Assembly: GCF_000346465.2 (NCBI RefSeq)
Contig: NC_034010.1
Location: forward strand, 9,625,689-9,689,688
DNA length: 64,000 bases
Reading direction: 5' to 3'
Origin: Prunus persica
Taxonomy: Eukaryota > Streptophyta > Magnoliopsida > Rosales > Rosaceae
The notes under the pieces are model-generated. The model did not search any database. It saw only the letters and a program-made list of their open reading frames with translations, and was not told where the DNA came from. Positions 33,832 through 44,574 of the stretch are shown one piece after another; within the stretch, counting starts at the first letter, position 1, and the number at the start of each line of letters is the position of its first letter. Position numbers and translations under genes: made by a program.

Positions 33832-34733
33832 GTGTTTTCTTCAACCTTCATCACGAATACTAAAGAAAGCAGCCATGCACCAGCCAACACAGGCATAACT
33901 CTCACCCCAGAGGAATATCAACAATTTATTTCCATGGTTTTCAATGGTAATAGTGGTCATTTGTTTAATAATTTTACAGGTATTTCATGTGGGTTCACTT
34001 CTGTTTTCGATTCATCTACGTGGATAATTGACTCAAGTGCCATTGATCATATGACATCAAATTCCAAATTGATTTACACCAAAACACCTATTACTTGTGC
34101 ACCAGTTAAGGTACCCACTAGCCGAATTGCATCTATCACACATATAGGCCAATCAAATCCATCCCCCACATTACCCTTGCAAGATGTACTCCTTGCACCT
34201 TCTCTTCAGTTCAATTTAATGTCTGTTCACAAAATTACAAAGTCATTAAATTGTTCTGTTACCTTTTACCCTAATGAATGCATTTTCAAGACCTAGTTAC
34301 AAAGAAGAGGATTGGCAAAGGTAGTGTACTCGGTGGTCTCTACTATTTGGACTCAACACCTGCTCCCATGGTCTCCATCGTAACATCTCCAACTTTCAAT
34401 CTCTGGCATTGTCGTTTAGGCCATCCTTCTCATATAGTTCAATCCAATATTTCACAAATTTCATATTCTATTTCTTGTTTTAATAAGGATAATTGCTTGA
34501 TTAGTCCATTAGCAAAGCATGCTAGAACTCCTTTCCCTTTAAGTACTATTTCAAGTTCAAAATGTTTTGATTTAATACATTGTGACATTTGGGGTCCCTT
34601 TACAATTTCATCACTTATTGGCGCTAAGTATTTTTTAACCATTGTTGATGACCATTCTCGTTGTACATGGACATATATCTCATGCATTTTAAATCTGAAG
34701 CTTCCAAACTCATACAACATTTCTTTGCCATGA
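33832..34733 (+). pseudogene. Copia pol: protease, pre-integrase and first integrase strand
   Basis: The first frame contains WIIDSSAIDHMT, aligned with the protease motif DSGA. The catalytic triplet glycine is replaced by serine, so the protease is probably dead. A stop at about 34294 precedes the GAG-pre-integrase segment in another frame (LWHCRLGHPS, then CDIWGPF and LTIVDDHSR). The HCRLGHPS histidines belong to the integrase zinc-binding region, and the D of CDIWGPF is the first catalytic acid. Confidence 0.88.
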
Positions 34734-35236
34734 TAAAATTACAATTTCATTCTTCCATTTGCAAAATTAGGACTGATAATGGGTTAGAATTTCTCAAAGC
34801 TAATCTTCAGCAGTTTTTTTCCTCTTTGGGAGTGCAACATCAACACACTTGCATTGGCACACCACAACAAAATGTTGTTGTCGAGCAAAAACATCGTCAC
34901 CTTCTCAATGTGGCACGATCAATCCGTTTTCAGTCACATCTTCCTCTACAATTTTGGGGAGAATGCATCTTGACAACCACCCATCTCATCAATCGCTTAC
35001 CAAGTAAGGTTTTAAAAGGTAAAACACCGTATGAGATTTTATTTGGTAAGACACCAACATATACACACTTAAAAGTTTTTTGTTGTTTTTGCTTTGCCAA
35101 CAATGTCTTACACAAAGAACGCAAATTTGACATGCAAGCCACACCCGGTATTTTTATTGGTTATCCTTATAATAAAAAAGGTTACAAAGTTTATGATTAT
35201 TCCTCAAAGAAAATTTTTGTTAGTCGAGATGTCTAG
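34734..35236 (+). pseudogene. Copia integrase core
   Basis: After a frameshift near 34680 the integrase continues with KIRTDNGLEFL (second catalytic Asp) and GTPQQNVVVEQKHRHLL (third catalytic Glu). Then come LINRLPSK, GKTPYEILFGK and the C-terminal GIFIGYPYNKKGYKVYD. The frame ends in a TAG at 35234-35236, where the family normally continues to the reverse transcriptase. Confidence 0.9.
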
Positions 35237-35480
35237 TTTTTTAAAATCATTTTCCTTGTAAAACAAAACCTTCTTCACATGATCAAACTTGTTCTCAACC
35301 TCCAAATATGCCCACACTGCGAATAGATACACATGACATTGATCCCACTCTAGTTTTTTCTTCTGCTGCACCCAATTATACACTATTGAAACACAACAAC
35401 CCAATGTCATCACTATATCTCCACCATCCTCTCCTATTCCTCAACATACATAAGCTCATTCCTCCATCTCTAAAACTGAA

Positions 35481-36278
35481 ATGCCTTCCACTCCTCCACA
35501 TATAAGACCATCATTGTCTACCTCTCCTACTACTTCCACCACTGAACCTTCTCCTACTCCTTCCATTGCTTCACCGTCCTCTCCTAAAGATCATCTTGCA
35601 ACACGCATTTGCCGACCACCTGTCAAGCTCCTCGATTGTTACAATGCCCATGTCAGTCCATCTTCTTATCAAGTTGAGAAAGGTACTTGTTACCCTCTCT
35701 TTCATTATCTCACTTATTCAAATATTTCTACCCCTCACAATGTTTTTTCAGCTTCTATATCTACTGTCGAGGAACCCACTTCCTATTCGCGGGCTTCACT
35801 TATTCCTCACTGGTGTGATGCAATGCGTGATGAAATCCACGCCCTTGAGTCAAACTTCACATGGTCACTTGTTCCTCTCCCTGCCAACAAACTTCCTATT
35901 GATTATAAATGGGTATACAAAGTCAAACGGAATTCAGATGGTACTATCAAGCGTTTCAAGGCACATCTCATTGCTAAAGGTTACACTCAATTAGAGGGCA
36001 TTGATTACAAAGAAACTTTCTCCCCCGTTGCAAAATTGGTCACAGTTAGGGTCCTCCTCACCATTGTCTTTTTACATGGTGATTTACCTGAAGAAGTCTA
36101 TATGCTACCTCCGCCTAGTTATGTCCGTAAGGGGGAGAACCTTCTTTGCAAATTGCATAAATTGTTATACGGACTCAAACAGGCTTCTAGGCAATGGTTT
36201 GCTAAATTTTCACAACCCATTCTTGATGTTGGTTATACTCAATCCAAAGCCGACTACTCTCTATTTTATAAACACAAT
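35481..36278 (+). pseudogene. Copia reverse transcriptase, N-terminal half
   Basis: Begins with a Ser/Thr/Pro-rich linker, then the conserved block of copia [59 protein letters not shown], and [14 protein letters not shown] with [19 protein letters not shown]. The D of the LHGDL motif is retained. The frame is cut by an inserted repeat after YKHN at 36278. Confidence 0.92.
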
Positions 36279-36860
36279 TGGGAAGTAAATATCTCAAATC
36301 CTAGGTCAAATAATTAAGCCAGTCAATTGGGAATTATTTGACCTAATTGGGAGTTACTCGATTTAATTGAGAATTCTTTAATTCCTGCCTTGATTAGGGA
36401 TTTGATTTAAATCAAATCCCTAATTACATCAATCTCGTCAAATCCGGGAAGAATAATTCCTTTCCATTGGTGGAATTATTCTTCCAAAACCCTAGCCTCC
36501 GAGGCTCCTATAAATATATGGTTACACACAAGGGTTGAGGTGCTTCTAAATTCCTATCTGAAACTCTGCAGAAATTATCCCACACAAACCCTAGCCGCCA
36601 TACTCTTTCTCTCTCTCACACAAGCCTCTGGCAATCACAAACGGCTCCGGCCACCCGGTTCTCACCCTAGAGAAATCTCCATCCTATTGTTAGCTATTGT
36701 TTTCCTACAAACACTTGGCCTAACTTAGGCATCGGAGGGCCTTTGGCCAACACCCCTTAGGTGTGGTCCTCTTATTCCAATTTGTTTTACGAGGAGAAAA
36801 AGAAGCAAAGAAGACGATGGAATATTAGACGAATATTCTCATGGGACTAAAATCACTCTC
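36279..36860 (+). mobile_element. Solo-LTR-like insertion inside the copia reverse transcriptase
   Basis: About 581 bp start TGGGAAGTAAATA. The same CACAAT word lies before it (36273-36278) and at its end (36860-36865), as a 5-6 bp target duplication. It has promoter-like features (CCTATAAATATATGG near 36509) and a GGCATCGGAGGGCC block near 36730, also found at about 44115 on the opposite strand. A perfect 32-bp palindrome lies at 36393-36424. GGAAGAATAATTCC and GGAATTATTCTTCC form a second hairpin near 36447-36484. No coding sequence. A solo LTR left by recombination is the simplest reading. Confidence 0.75.
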
Positions 36861-36862
36861 AC

Positions 36863-37790
36863 AATTAGTGTAGGTCGATGATGTAATAATTACAGGTTCA
36901 TATGCAAATGAGATTTCCAAGCTTAAGAGCTCTCTACATAAACCCTTCAAGCTAACAGACTTGGGTAATCTCAAATATTTTCTTGGTATCGAGGTATCAA
37001 GATCAAAGAAAGGCATTTGTTTGAATCAATGTAAATATGGCATGGATATTATCAAAGACACATGTTTATTGGGAGCTAAACCCGAGACTTTTCCCATGGA
37101 AGAAAATTTGAGGCTAAACAATACCGTTGGAAACCTTCTTAATAACCCAGCGTCATATCGCCAATTGATTGGAAGACTTATTTATTTAATAGTTACAAGG
37201 CTTGATATCCTTTTTGCAGTTAATATCCATAGCCAATTCATGCATCAACCATGCCAACCACACATGAAAGCTGCCACACGTTTAGTTCATTACTTGAAGG
37301 GATCACCTGGTCAAGGTATTCTATTACCATCTCATAATGAATTAACACTACGAGCTTTCTATGATTCAGATTGGGCAAGTTGTCCTATGACAAGAAGATC
37401 AACCACTGGTTATTGTGTGTTTCTCGGAACAAGTCCAATTTCATGGAAAACAAAAAATGCCTAGTGTCTCTAGATCTTCTTTAGAAGCCGAGTATAGTTC
37501 TATGGCAGTAGCTACTTATGAGCTACAATGGTCAAGAAATCTTTTACAAGATTTTGATCACATTCTCTTCCTAGCATACTCTATTGCGACAACAAGGCTG
37601 CCATATACATAGCGGCGAATCCAGTTTATCATGACAAACCAAACATATTGAAATTGTTTGCCATGTTATTCATGAAAGAATTCAAGATGGTTCATTACGT
37701 ACTGCATTCACTCCTTCCAAAGAACAAATTGGAGATATATTTACCAAGGCATTGGGCAAGGAAGCTTTCCTACGATTAAAGAGTAAGTTG
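36863..37790 (+). pseudogene. Copia reverse transcriptase C-terminal half and RNase H
   Basis: Resumes with VDDVIITG, the catalytic RT motif, in which the preceding tyrosine codon is now TAG. It continues with LTDLGNLKYFLGIEVSRSKK, SYRQLIGRLIYL and HPQ-like tail segments. RNase H follows: YDSDWASCP-TRRSTTGYCVFLG, then, after a frameshift near 37440, SRSSLEAEYSSMAVATYELQ. The last part of RNase H reaches about 37790 in shifted frames. The domain order is intact, but no product could be translated. Confidence 0.9.
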
Positions 37791-37814
37791 AATCTTTTGG
37801 ACATACACGCTCCA

Positions 37815-37827
37815 ACTTGAGGGGGAG
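37815..37827 (+). other. Copia polypurine tract
   Basis: ACTTGAGGGGGAG lies directly before the 3' LTR and would be the plus-strand primer. Confidence 0.8.
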
Positions 37828-38042
37828 TGTTAGAAATCAAGCCTTAATTAGAGGATGACTTTTAATTGAAGGTTACCTTGTATAGCTGATTTACTTGGAC
37901 GTCACTTCTTTGCCTTTTTATGTAATTGCCTTAGACATAGGATTTAGAGATTACTTCCTTATTGTAAATCTTTAGGATTGTTATATATTTATACACTTTG
38001 TACAATGTTGAATACATAAAACATTCACCATATTTTCTTATA
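37828..38042 (+). repeat. 3' LTR of copia element
   Basis: Pairs with 33584-33799, followed by the TTTAG duplication. Confidence 0.93.
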
Positions 38043-38130
38043 TTTAGGACTCAAATTTAGAACACAAATTTAATATCTCTAACAAAACACAAAACCTATA
38101 TATTTTTTAAAATACTTATGAACTTATATA

Positions 38131-39461
38131 TGTTGGCGAGTCCTTAGTTAGTTAGGATTTTGATTCCTTACTTAGTTAGGTTTTTTGTTACCAGTTTATT
38201 TAGTCCTATTGTAATTGATATTTATTTCCTTTGGTAGTTTGGATTTATTTCCTATGTTATTTAGGGTTAATATACATTTTGTACTTCTTTATAAATACCT
38301 CCATATTAGAGAAGAATAAAAATCTGAGCATAACTGAATATCTGCCCTCCTTTGTTTGACATGGTATAAGAGCTCAGGTTCTCTTATGACATGTGCATAT
38401 GTTCTCCTTCCAATTTACGTGCTCTCCTCCCCTTCTCTTCAAAGGAGGGGGACGAAGATATTGCATATTTCTTGGCTTTCCGCCGAATTAGGAGGAATTA
38501 TTTTTTGTCATTCCTTTGTCAGTGCTGATATTTTTGCTGTGGTTTGATCCATCCCTACAACATAAAAAAAAATTCTAACCCTAAACACTACCTATTTCCC
38601 CCTGCCACTATCTATCCTGTGACTACCGTCGTTGGTGCCATCTCGCCATTCATCACCATGCCAAGTGTTGATGCCTTTATTTCTTCACCTGCTTCTGGTT
38701 CTACTTCACCTACTGCTTCTCCTACCCCTATTGCGATGGTTTATACTGAATCGTCCACCAACCTACCCTTGGGATTCAAATTGAATGGATCCAACCATGT
38801 GATTTGGGCTTCGATGATCGAACTCTACGCTACTTCATAAGGAAAATTAGGTTACCTAACTAGTGACTCTGATGCCCTAGATTCTGAAGATCCACAATTT
38901 GGAAAGTGAAAAATTGATGATGCTGTATGGAACCTAGTTTGTTGAATATGTTTCATACTTACTTATTGTCGTGCTCACAGGGTTTCTGTGTTCTACTATG
39001 TGCCCTATTTTTTAGGGTTTGCTCTTATGTTTCTATTGAGAACTTTGCCTTGGTTTGTCAGTTGTTTCACTCGTGATTGACCCTTCTCTACAAGTTGGTC
39101 AATTGGTCAATCTCGAGTATGGTGTTCTATGACCCGCTTGTCAAGTTGGGCATGCGAAACATCTTTGCCTCAACTTGAGGGGGAGTGTTGGCGAGTTCTT
39201 ACTTAGTTAGGATTTTGGTTCCTTACTTAGTTAGGATTTTGATTCCTTACGTACTTAGGTTTTTTGTTACTTACCTGTATATTTAGTCCTATTGTAATTG
39301 AGATTTATTTCCTAGGTAGTTTGGATTTATTTCTTATGTTATTTAGGATTAATACATCTTTGTACTTCTTTATAAATACCTCCATATTGGAGAAAAATAA
39401 AAAAATGAGCATATCTGACAAATATGAGTATAATTGAATATTTGCCCTTCTTTATTTAACA
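38131..39461 (+). mobile_element. Short non-autonomous copia-type LTR retrotransposon
   Basis: LTRs at 38131-38361 and 39186-39461 begin TGTTGGCGAGT and end TTTGACA or TTTAACA. The flanking duplication ATATA is at 38126-38130 and 39462-39466. The primer-binding site TGGTATAAGAGC starts at 38362, and the purine tract TTGAGGGGGAG precedes the 3' LTR. The 3' LTR is longer, partly by duplication of a TTAGTTAGGATTTTG unit. The inside is only about 820 bp and keeps a gag start but no pol. It would depend on enzymes from a full-length relative. Confidence 0.93.
38544..38930 (+). pseudogene. Copia gag N-terminal fragment
   Basis: A Pro/Ser/Thr-rich start leads to LGFKLNGSNHVIWASMIELY, the conserved first block of copia gag (LNGxNYxxWxxxM). 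A TAA stop at about 38838 interrupts it, and a short homologous tail (GKLGYLTSDSDALDSEDPQF) follows to about 38905. The nucleocapsid and all of pol are absent. Confidence 0.8.
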
Positions 39462-39466
39462 ATATA

Positions 39467-39960
39467 TACAAGGCAAAAAACGAAGACAAAGACGAGAATC
39501 ACAATCCCATCTTCTATCCATTAAGGTAAGACCGTAGAGATTTTAGAGAATGCGTTAAAACATTTGTGACACTACATTGTGACTGATTTTTAAAAAATAA
39601 TAAATAAAAAACTCATTTTACTAATACAAAATTAAGTCAACCCATTTGTGACATTACATGACATTGTGACTGACACTGAAAAAACCCTCATTTTACTAAT
39701 ACAAAATTAAGTCAGCCCACCAAGAATAATAATAAGAATGACAATGACTCTCATAATTGCTTAATGATGAAAATGAAAAATATATAAAAACATTGAAAAA
39801 TGTTTTGGAATTAATTATAGACAAAGCAAGAAAGAAAGAAAAAGGAAAGAAACAGACCAACCCCATATTTGTTAGTCGTTGTGAGAGGAGCATATTTGAT
39901 AATCCAACAAGAAGAGCAACCGTTGCAGTAGTGATGAAGAAGCAACAGAAGTAATTTGCT

Positions 39961-39995
<35 letters not shown>

Positions 39996-40121
39996 TTTTT
40001 AATCATATCCTCCCTTACCACTTTCCCTTGCATTACAAGCAAAGTTCCTATCTAAAACACTAGCCATTCCTACTTTATACTTTCTCCTTTCATTCACAAT
40101 AGCTAGTAATAATATTCAACA
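39467..40121. promoter_or_regulatory. Upstream region of the hemerythrin-domain gene
   Basis: Contains a duplicated GTGACATTACATGACATTGTGACTGA-like segment (about 39565-39600 and 39650-39680) and a (TC)n tract at 39963-39992. Such a tract often sits in plant core promoters or 5' leaders. A TTTATAC sequence at about 40074 is a weak TATA candidate, but it would give a very short leader. No transcription start can be fixed from sequence. Confidence 0.4.
39963..39992. repeat. (TC)n microsatellite
   Basis: Thirty bases of CT repeat, 130 bp before the start codon of the hemerythrin-domain gene. Confidence 0.95.
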
Positions 40122-43100
40122 ATGGGAATCTGTTTCGGGAAGCGGAAGAAATCGACGGCGGAGATAGTGCCGCAAAACCAGCCGACAACAACCATCCGAT
40201 TGTACGGCTCCCCAAGAAGCACCGCCTACATCCGAGTCGCCCTCAAATACAAGGCGGCAGCCGTCTCGCTCCGCTGCGTGGTCGACGACACATGCGGCGG
40301 TGACGACCACAACGCGAATGAAAATTTGGTTGTAGCCGTGGAGGTGGCCGGTTCATCATCACCCCAGACGGAGAGGGTTTCAGGGCCTCCCAGTACTCTG
40401 CTGCAGTTCATAGACACCAGATTCCCGCACCCGCCGCTTCTTCTTCAAATCCGCTCCCCCGAAACGACGTCGTTAGTGGCGGCGGTGGTTAAGCTGACTG
40501 AGCTGCAACATAGGAGCGTGACGTGGCACTTGGAGAGGTTGGTGAGGTGGGCGACGGATCTGTTGACACGTCAGAATAAACGCGGAGGAAGAGGAGGAGA
40601 GATTGATCCGACGGTGGGGACTGCGCGGATGGAGGTGAGGAAGTTGGGGAGGAGCTACACCCAGCTGTTGGAACTGATGTTGGAACACGCTCAGATGGAG
40701 GAGAGGCTCCTCTTCCCTATCTTCAACTTCGCTGATCCAAGTACTTTACCTACCCTTTAATTCTAATTAATTTTTTTTCTATCTTGGGATGAATAAAATA
40801 TTTTGCAAGATAATTATTCCCTTTTATATCTTTTATCTTTTTTTTAGCTCTGTATATTAGTTTTTAAGACTTTCCAATTAAGAGCGATTTTCACACCAGT
40901 CTTGCAATTTTTAGGGATGTAGTTAATTATATTTTAGACGATTTCTAAAGACCTTTTTTAGGTGACAGCAGATTTCATGAAATTCAATAGATTTTACTTT
41001 TGGAGATCTATATAGACTTTTATTATAGTGTGTTTGGATGAGGAAATTTAAAAGGGCAAAGGAATTCATAAATGATTGAATTTAAAATGATAAAAATTAA
41101 TGTTATAGAATTTGTAAAGTTTCTTTTTTGAATAACGGATTTAAATACAGAATTTAACATTCATTTGTAAAGTTATTTTTTTTTTTAAACTTAATTTCTC
41201 TTAGAATTTTAAAATTGGCGACTTTTAGATAGAATTTAAAGTTGGGATTTCTGACATCCAAATATCATGGCTTTTCCCACGTTGAATTTCTAAATTTCTA
41301 TGTTTTTTATGTATCCAAATATGGAAATTGGTTCATGTCAATTTAGAAATTTTAACTTTTGTCAAAATTTCAAATTTATATCCCTCATCCAAATGCAAGG
41401 TTACTGATTTTAGTAAATTTCTATAAACTTATTATATTGATTTCTTATACATATTTCGTTTGTTAGTTTGTTAGTCTGACAGTGACTTGGTCAAAAGTAT
41501 GTTCGTTTGTTCTTTTATTGTTACTAGGATTGAGATGTAATATTGTGGAGTGATGCTATAGATTCGTCGAGTATTATATTATACAATTTTCAGTTGAAGT
41601 GGATGTGGTTACTTAATTATGTGAAAAATTATTATACGGGATTAAGGAGTTATCTATATTAGGAGTTGAGTATAATATGATTCACATGATACCACTTAAT
41701 TGCTACGTCAATTTGTAAAAGTTTTATTATCACTAAACTAAATTTTAGCTACTGTAAAAAAAAAATATATATTATTATAAAAAAACTAACATAACATTTT
41801 AATTTAATGGGTTTTGTGTTTGTGAGATTGGAAAAAGCTTTCCTAGAGGAATAAGTTGCTTAAGTTGTTTTTTAAATCAACTAAGACGAGTAGCTAAACT
41901 TATGACTTTTCTCAACATTAAGAAGAGAAATATACTAAATCAACAACTAATTGGTATAAGTTGCTTCTTTGAAAGAACAAAAGTGTAGACTTGTTGATTT
42001 TATCCGGATAGTCAAGACCCTTCACCAAAATATCAAATTAACTAATCTAAAGGCTAGTATGTTATGTTATATATAATATATTATAATTTGAGTTAAAATT
42101 CCTTTTAAAACAAATTATACGTGACTTAATTAGAAATATTTAGTTATATGTAATGATTGAATACTTAGATGTTTTATATACTTGTATTTTCAATTCCAAC
42201 CCCCCAATTTTACTATTCTAGCTCCACCCCTGTCTCTATTCCTCTGTCACTGTGAAAGAATGAGCATGAGATATGTTCAGTAAAGATAATGTGATGATGA
42301 TGATGATGATGATGATGCAGTGATATGTAAGGCTGCAAATGAGGAACATGCAAGGGACCTACCCATCATGAATGGCATCAAAGAAGATATCAAATCCATT
42401 GAGGTTATAGACAATGGGAGCCCTGCCTACCAAGAAGCTCTTTCCAACTTTTCCAAGCGCCTTAAATCATTACAGGTTATGTTTAAATGCTTCTAGTCTA
42501 CTTTATGCATACAACATATAATGGCACACTACATATGCCTCAAAGACTGCTTCTAGTCTACTTTATGCCTACAAAATATAATGGCTACATATATGCCACA
42601 AAGACAAGCATTCTATAACTAAGTATATATTTCTCGTGATGCACATTCACTAGAAAAAAAGCAACATTAATAAACACTGACATGATATCAATAGCATAAG
42701 CTGAGGTGACTGAAAGCACTATTCGTGTCTAATAGTATAATGGGCACAAATAAACGTGATTGTTAGCTAGACCTTAGTAGTGCTTTTAACAACTTAATCA
42801 TGTCATTGGTTATTAATTAACTGTCCTTGTAGTGATCATATGCTTGTGTGGCCTTTTTTTACTTTAAGTTTTTTCTATGATCTTGGGCTAAATTGTATTA
42901 TTTGGAGTTACCAACAGGAGCGTTACAGACAACACTTTCTGGAGGAGGAGAGAGAATTATTACCCTATATGGAGGCAGCTGAGCTGAACAAAGAGCAGCA
43001 ACAAAGATTATTGGACCAGTGTGTGGATGTGATGCAAGAAACACACTCACATAATTTGTTCATTTTTCTACTTCAAGGGCTCCTCCCTCATGAAGCCATG

Positions 43101-43172
43101 CACTACTTGGACTTGATCTCTATGTGCAGCAACAAAGAACGGACAGCTTCTATGCTTCAAATGATAATTTAG
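40122..43172 (+). CDS. Hemerythrin HHE-domain protein
   Basis: Three exons (40122-40740, 42321-42475, 42918-43172) join in phase to give 342 residues. The splice sites are CCAA|GTACTT, GCAG|TG, ACAG|GTTAT and ACAG|GAG. A four-helix hemerythrin-type metal site is suggested by ELQHRSVTWHLE, EHAQMEERLLFP, NEEHARDLPIMNGI and YRQHFLEEERELLPYMEAAE, each with the His/Glu residues that bind a di-iron centre in the family. The N-terminus MGICFGKRK fits an N-myristoylation and palmitoylation signal, so membrane attachment is possible (inference). The role in plants is not well defined; oxygen, iron or redox handling is likely from the domain alone. No disabling change is seen. The gene ends at TAG in ATAATTTAG, directly at a GTAAG sequence. 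Another 3' exon is therefore conceivable, but joining the best candidate acceptor (near 43221) also gives an immediate stop. Confidence 0.9.
41029..41398. mobile_element. MITE in intron 1 of the hemerythrin gene
   Basis: The inverted ends TTTGGATGAGGAAATTT and AAATTTATATCCCTCATCCAAA bound about 370 bp of AT-rich DNA with internal AATTTC/GAAATT stretches. No target duplication was fixed. Part of the interior (GAATTTGTAAAGTTTCTTTT) also occurs in the CACTA element near 29480. Confidence 0.6.
42292..42317. repeat. (GAT)n microsatellite against the exon 2 acceptor
   Basis: Eight GAT/TGA units run up to GCAG, the 3' splice site of intron 1. They replace the usual pyrimidine tract. Confidence 0.92.
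42488..42605. repeat. 58-60 bp tandem duplication in intron 2
   Basis: Two units start TGCTTCTAGTCTACTTTATGC and end AAAGAC, with small differences between them. Confidence 0.85.
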
Positions 43173-44075
43173 TAAGATCCGATTCCAGTTGTTGATTTGT
43201 ATGTCTTGACTTTGATATGCAGAGATTAGTGACGGCATTTCTCATGTCACTAGGAACTACTCATAAAGTAGATTAATGTCAGAACCATGTAGTTTCCAAA
43301 GGCTTTTTCTTTTCATTGATGACTCAAGATTTTCTCTGTGCCCTATTTCTCTCCCATATATGTCATGTGTTGAGACCTGTCCACAAAAGGCATAGAAGTA
43401 ATCGAACCTCGAAGATTGAAGCAATAGAAGACTCAAAATTTGAGTCCGAATACAAAGAAATCAACGGAGGTATTGAATCCTATGGAAACCTAAGGGTTGT
43501 GTAATTATTTTGAATAGTAAATGTTGTGTGTTAAACTGAAGGTGTGGCGTTCCTTTTATACTGATTTTGCCCTACTTTAAGTTGGATCCCATCCTACTGA
43601 AAATAGGATAATCAAATCACATCCTTATACATTTGCTCCCGAGTAATTTTAATGCGGTTTCAGCTATGGAGCTGCGAGGTGGGGCCGGTTTGTGGGCTGG
43701 AGCAGTACCCATGGCCATTGGGCAGTGAGATGGAACTGTGTTTTCAGCTGCGGTGTGCTGCAGTTGGTTCGACGCTGCGCCGTTGTGGTGGCCTAGGCCC
43801 GTCACGAATTGCGTCATCGTTGCGGTCTTGCTTCTCATTCGCTTACTTCTAACCATGATTGTTCAGAAGGTTTTGGTTGAGTGATGAATGGAAGGAAACA
43901 GATTCCTTTTATTTGAGAGCAACGCTTTGAGTATATTTCATTGCTCTCAATGAAAGCACCAAAATGAAATGTTTGTGCAAATATTTACACTGGGGATTAT
44001 TCCCGGATTGATTCCTTCGCACTTCGAACTTCCTTCTTCTTTTTCTTCTTCCTCACTCCCTGTAAAATAAACTGG
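43173..44075. other. 3' flank and unclassified DNA
   Basis: A 43316-43504 open frame and a GC-rich 43640-43850 stretch (GGAGCTGCGAGGTGGGGCCGG) are not recognisable genes. The GC-rich part resembles a degraded repeat, because the adjoining DNA from about 44020 matches LTR-type sequence on the minus strand. Confidence 0.35.
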
Positions 44076-44165
44076 AGTCAACGGACCACACCTAGGAGGT
44101 GTTGTCCAAAGGCCCTCCGATGCCTAACTCAATTAAATTATCTTGAAAAAGATACGGATATAACA
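43990..44165 (-). repeat. LTR fragment related to the solo LTR at 36279
   Basis: On the minus strand it reads TTAGGCATCGGAGGGCCTTT, then ACACCTCCTAGGTGTGGTCC and a GAGGAAGAAGAAAAAG tail. This is the same order as 36725-36815. The flanks are undefined. Confidence 0.65.
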
Positions 44166-44223
44166 GAAATGATGGAGGTCTTCTCTCATAAGGAGAGCCG
44201 GGTGGCCGAAGCCATGTGGCCGC

Positions 44224-44258
44224 GGGGGGGGGGGGGGGGGGGGGGAGAGAGAGAGAGT
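44224..44258. repeat. Poly-G tract followed by (GA)n
   Basis: Twenty-two uninterrupted G followed by a short (AG) repeat. The true length is uncertain because sequencing and assembly slip on such runs. Confidence 0.9.
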
Positions 44259-44574
44259 CTTTCTTGGCATGAAGATTAGCATGGTTTTGGCAACTACTAG
44301 CTTGGTCATATATATATGTAACGATAAGCAACTCAAGGATAACCAGTTAAGAGTCTTTGTTCGACCAAAAAAAAATTGAAGTCTTTGAAATCACAGCCAG
44401 GTCTTTTTTGGGAAGGTTGGAGGGGTCACAATGGTCCCGCTTAAAACCCAATCTTCTTAGACACCGAGGGTAACTTTCCTAGACATTGTAATATCGGAGA
44501 TTACTCACTAGGGTTACCGAAAGCTGGCTTATTTTATGGCATGACAAAGAAGATAAGGCTTGGTTGAATTTTAG

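Larger units (their letters stand above)
33584..38042 (+). mobile_element. Ty1/copia LTR retrotransposon, complete outline, inactive
   Basis: LTRs at 33584-33799 and 37828-38042 are nearly the same length (216 and 215 bp), start TGTTAGAAATCAAGCC and end CTTATA. Perfect 5-bp duplications TTTAG flank the element (33579-33583 and 38043-38047). The 5' LTR is followed by the primer-binding site TGGTATTAAAGC, and the 3' LTR is preceded by the purine tract GAGGGGGAG. The polyprotein order is protease, integrase, reverse transcriptase, RNase H, as in copia. The gag is largely missing and the frame is broken in several places. Confidence 0.95.

Noticed and set aside
33584..39461. One large element combining both copia units
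   Set aside because: Each has its own LTR pair and target duplication (TTTAG and ATATA), so they are separate insertions.
43316..43504. 62-residue ORF after the hemerythrin gene
   Set aside because: No similarity that I recognise, no splice link to the gene, and composition like non-coding DNA.
44092..44336. Proline-rich minus-strand ORFs
   Set aside because: They come from the poly-G and (GA)n tract.
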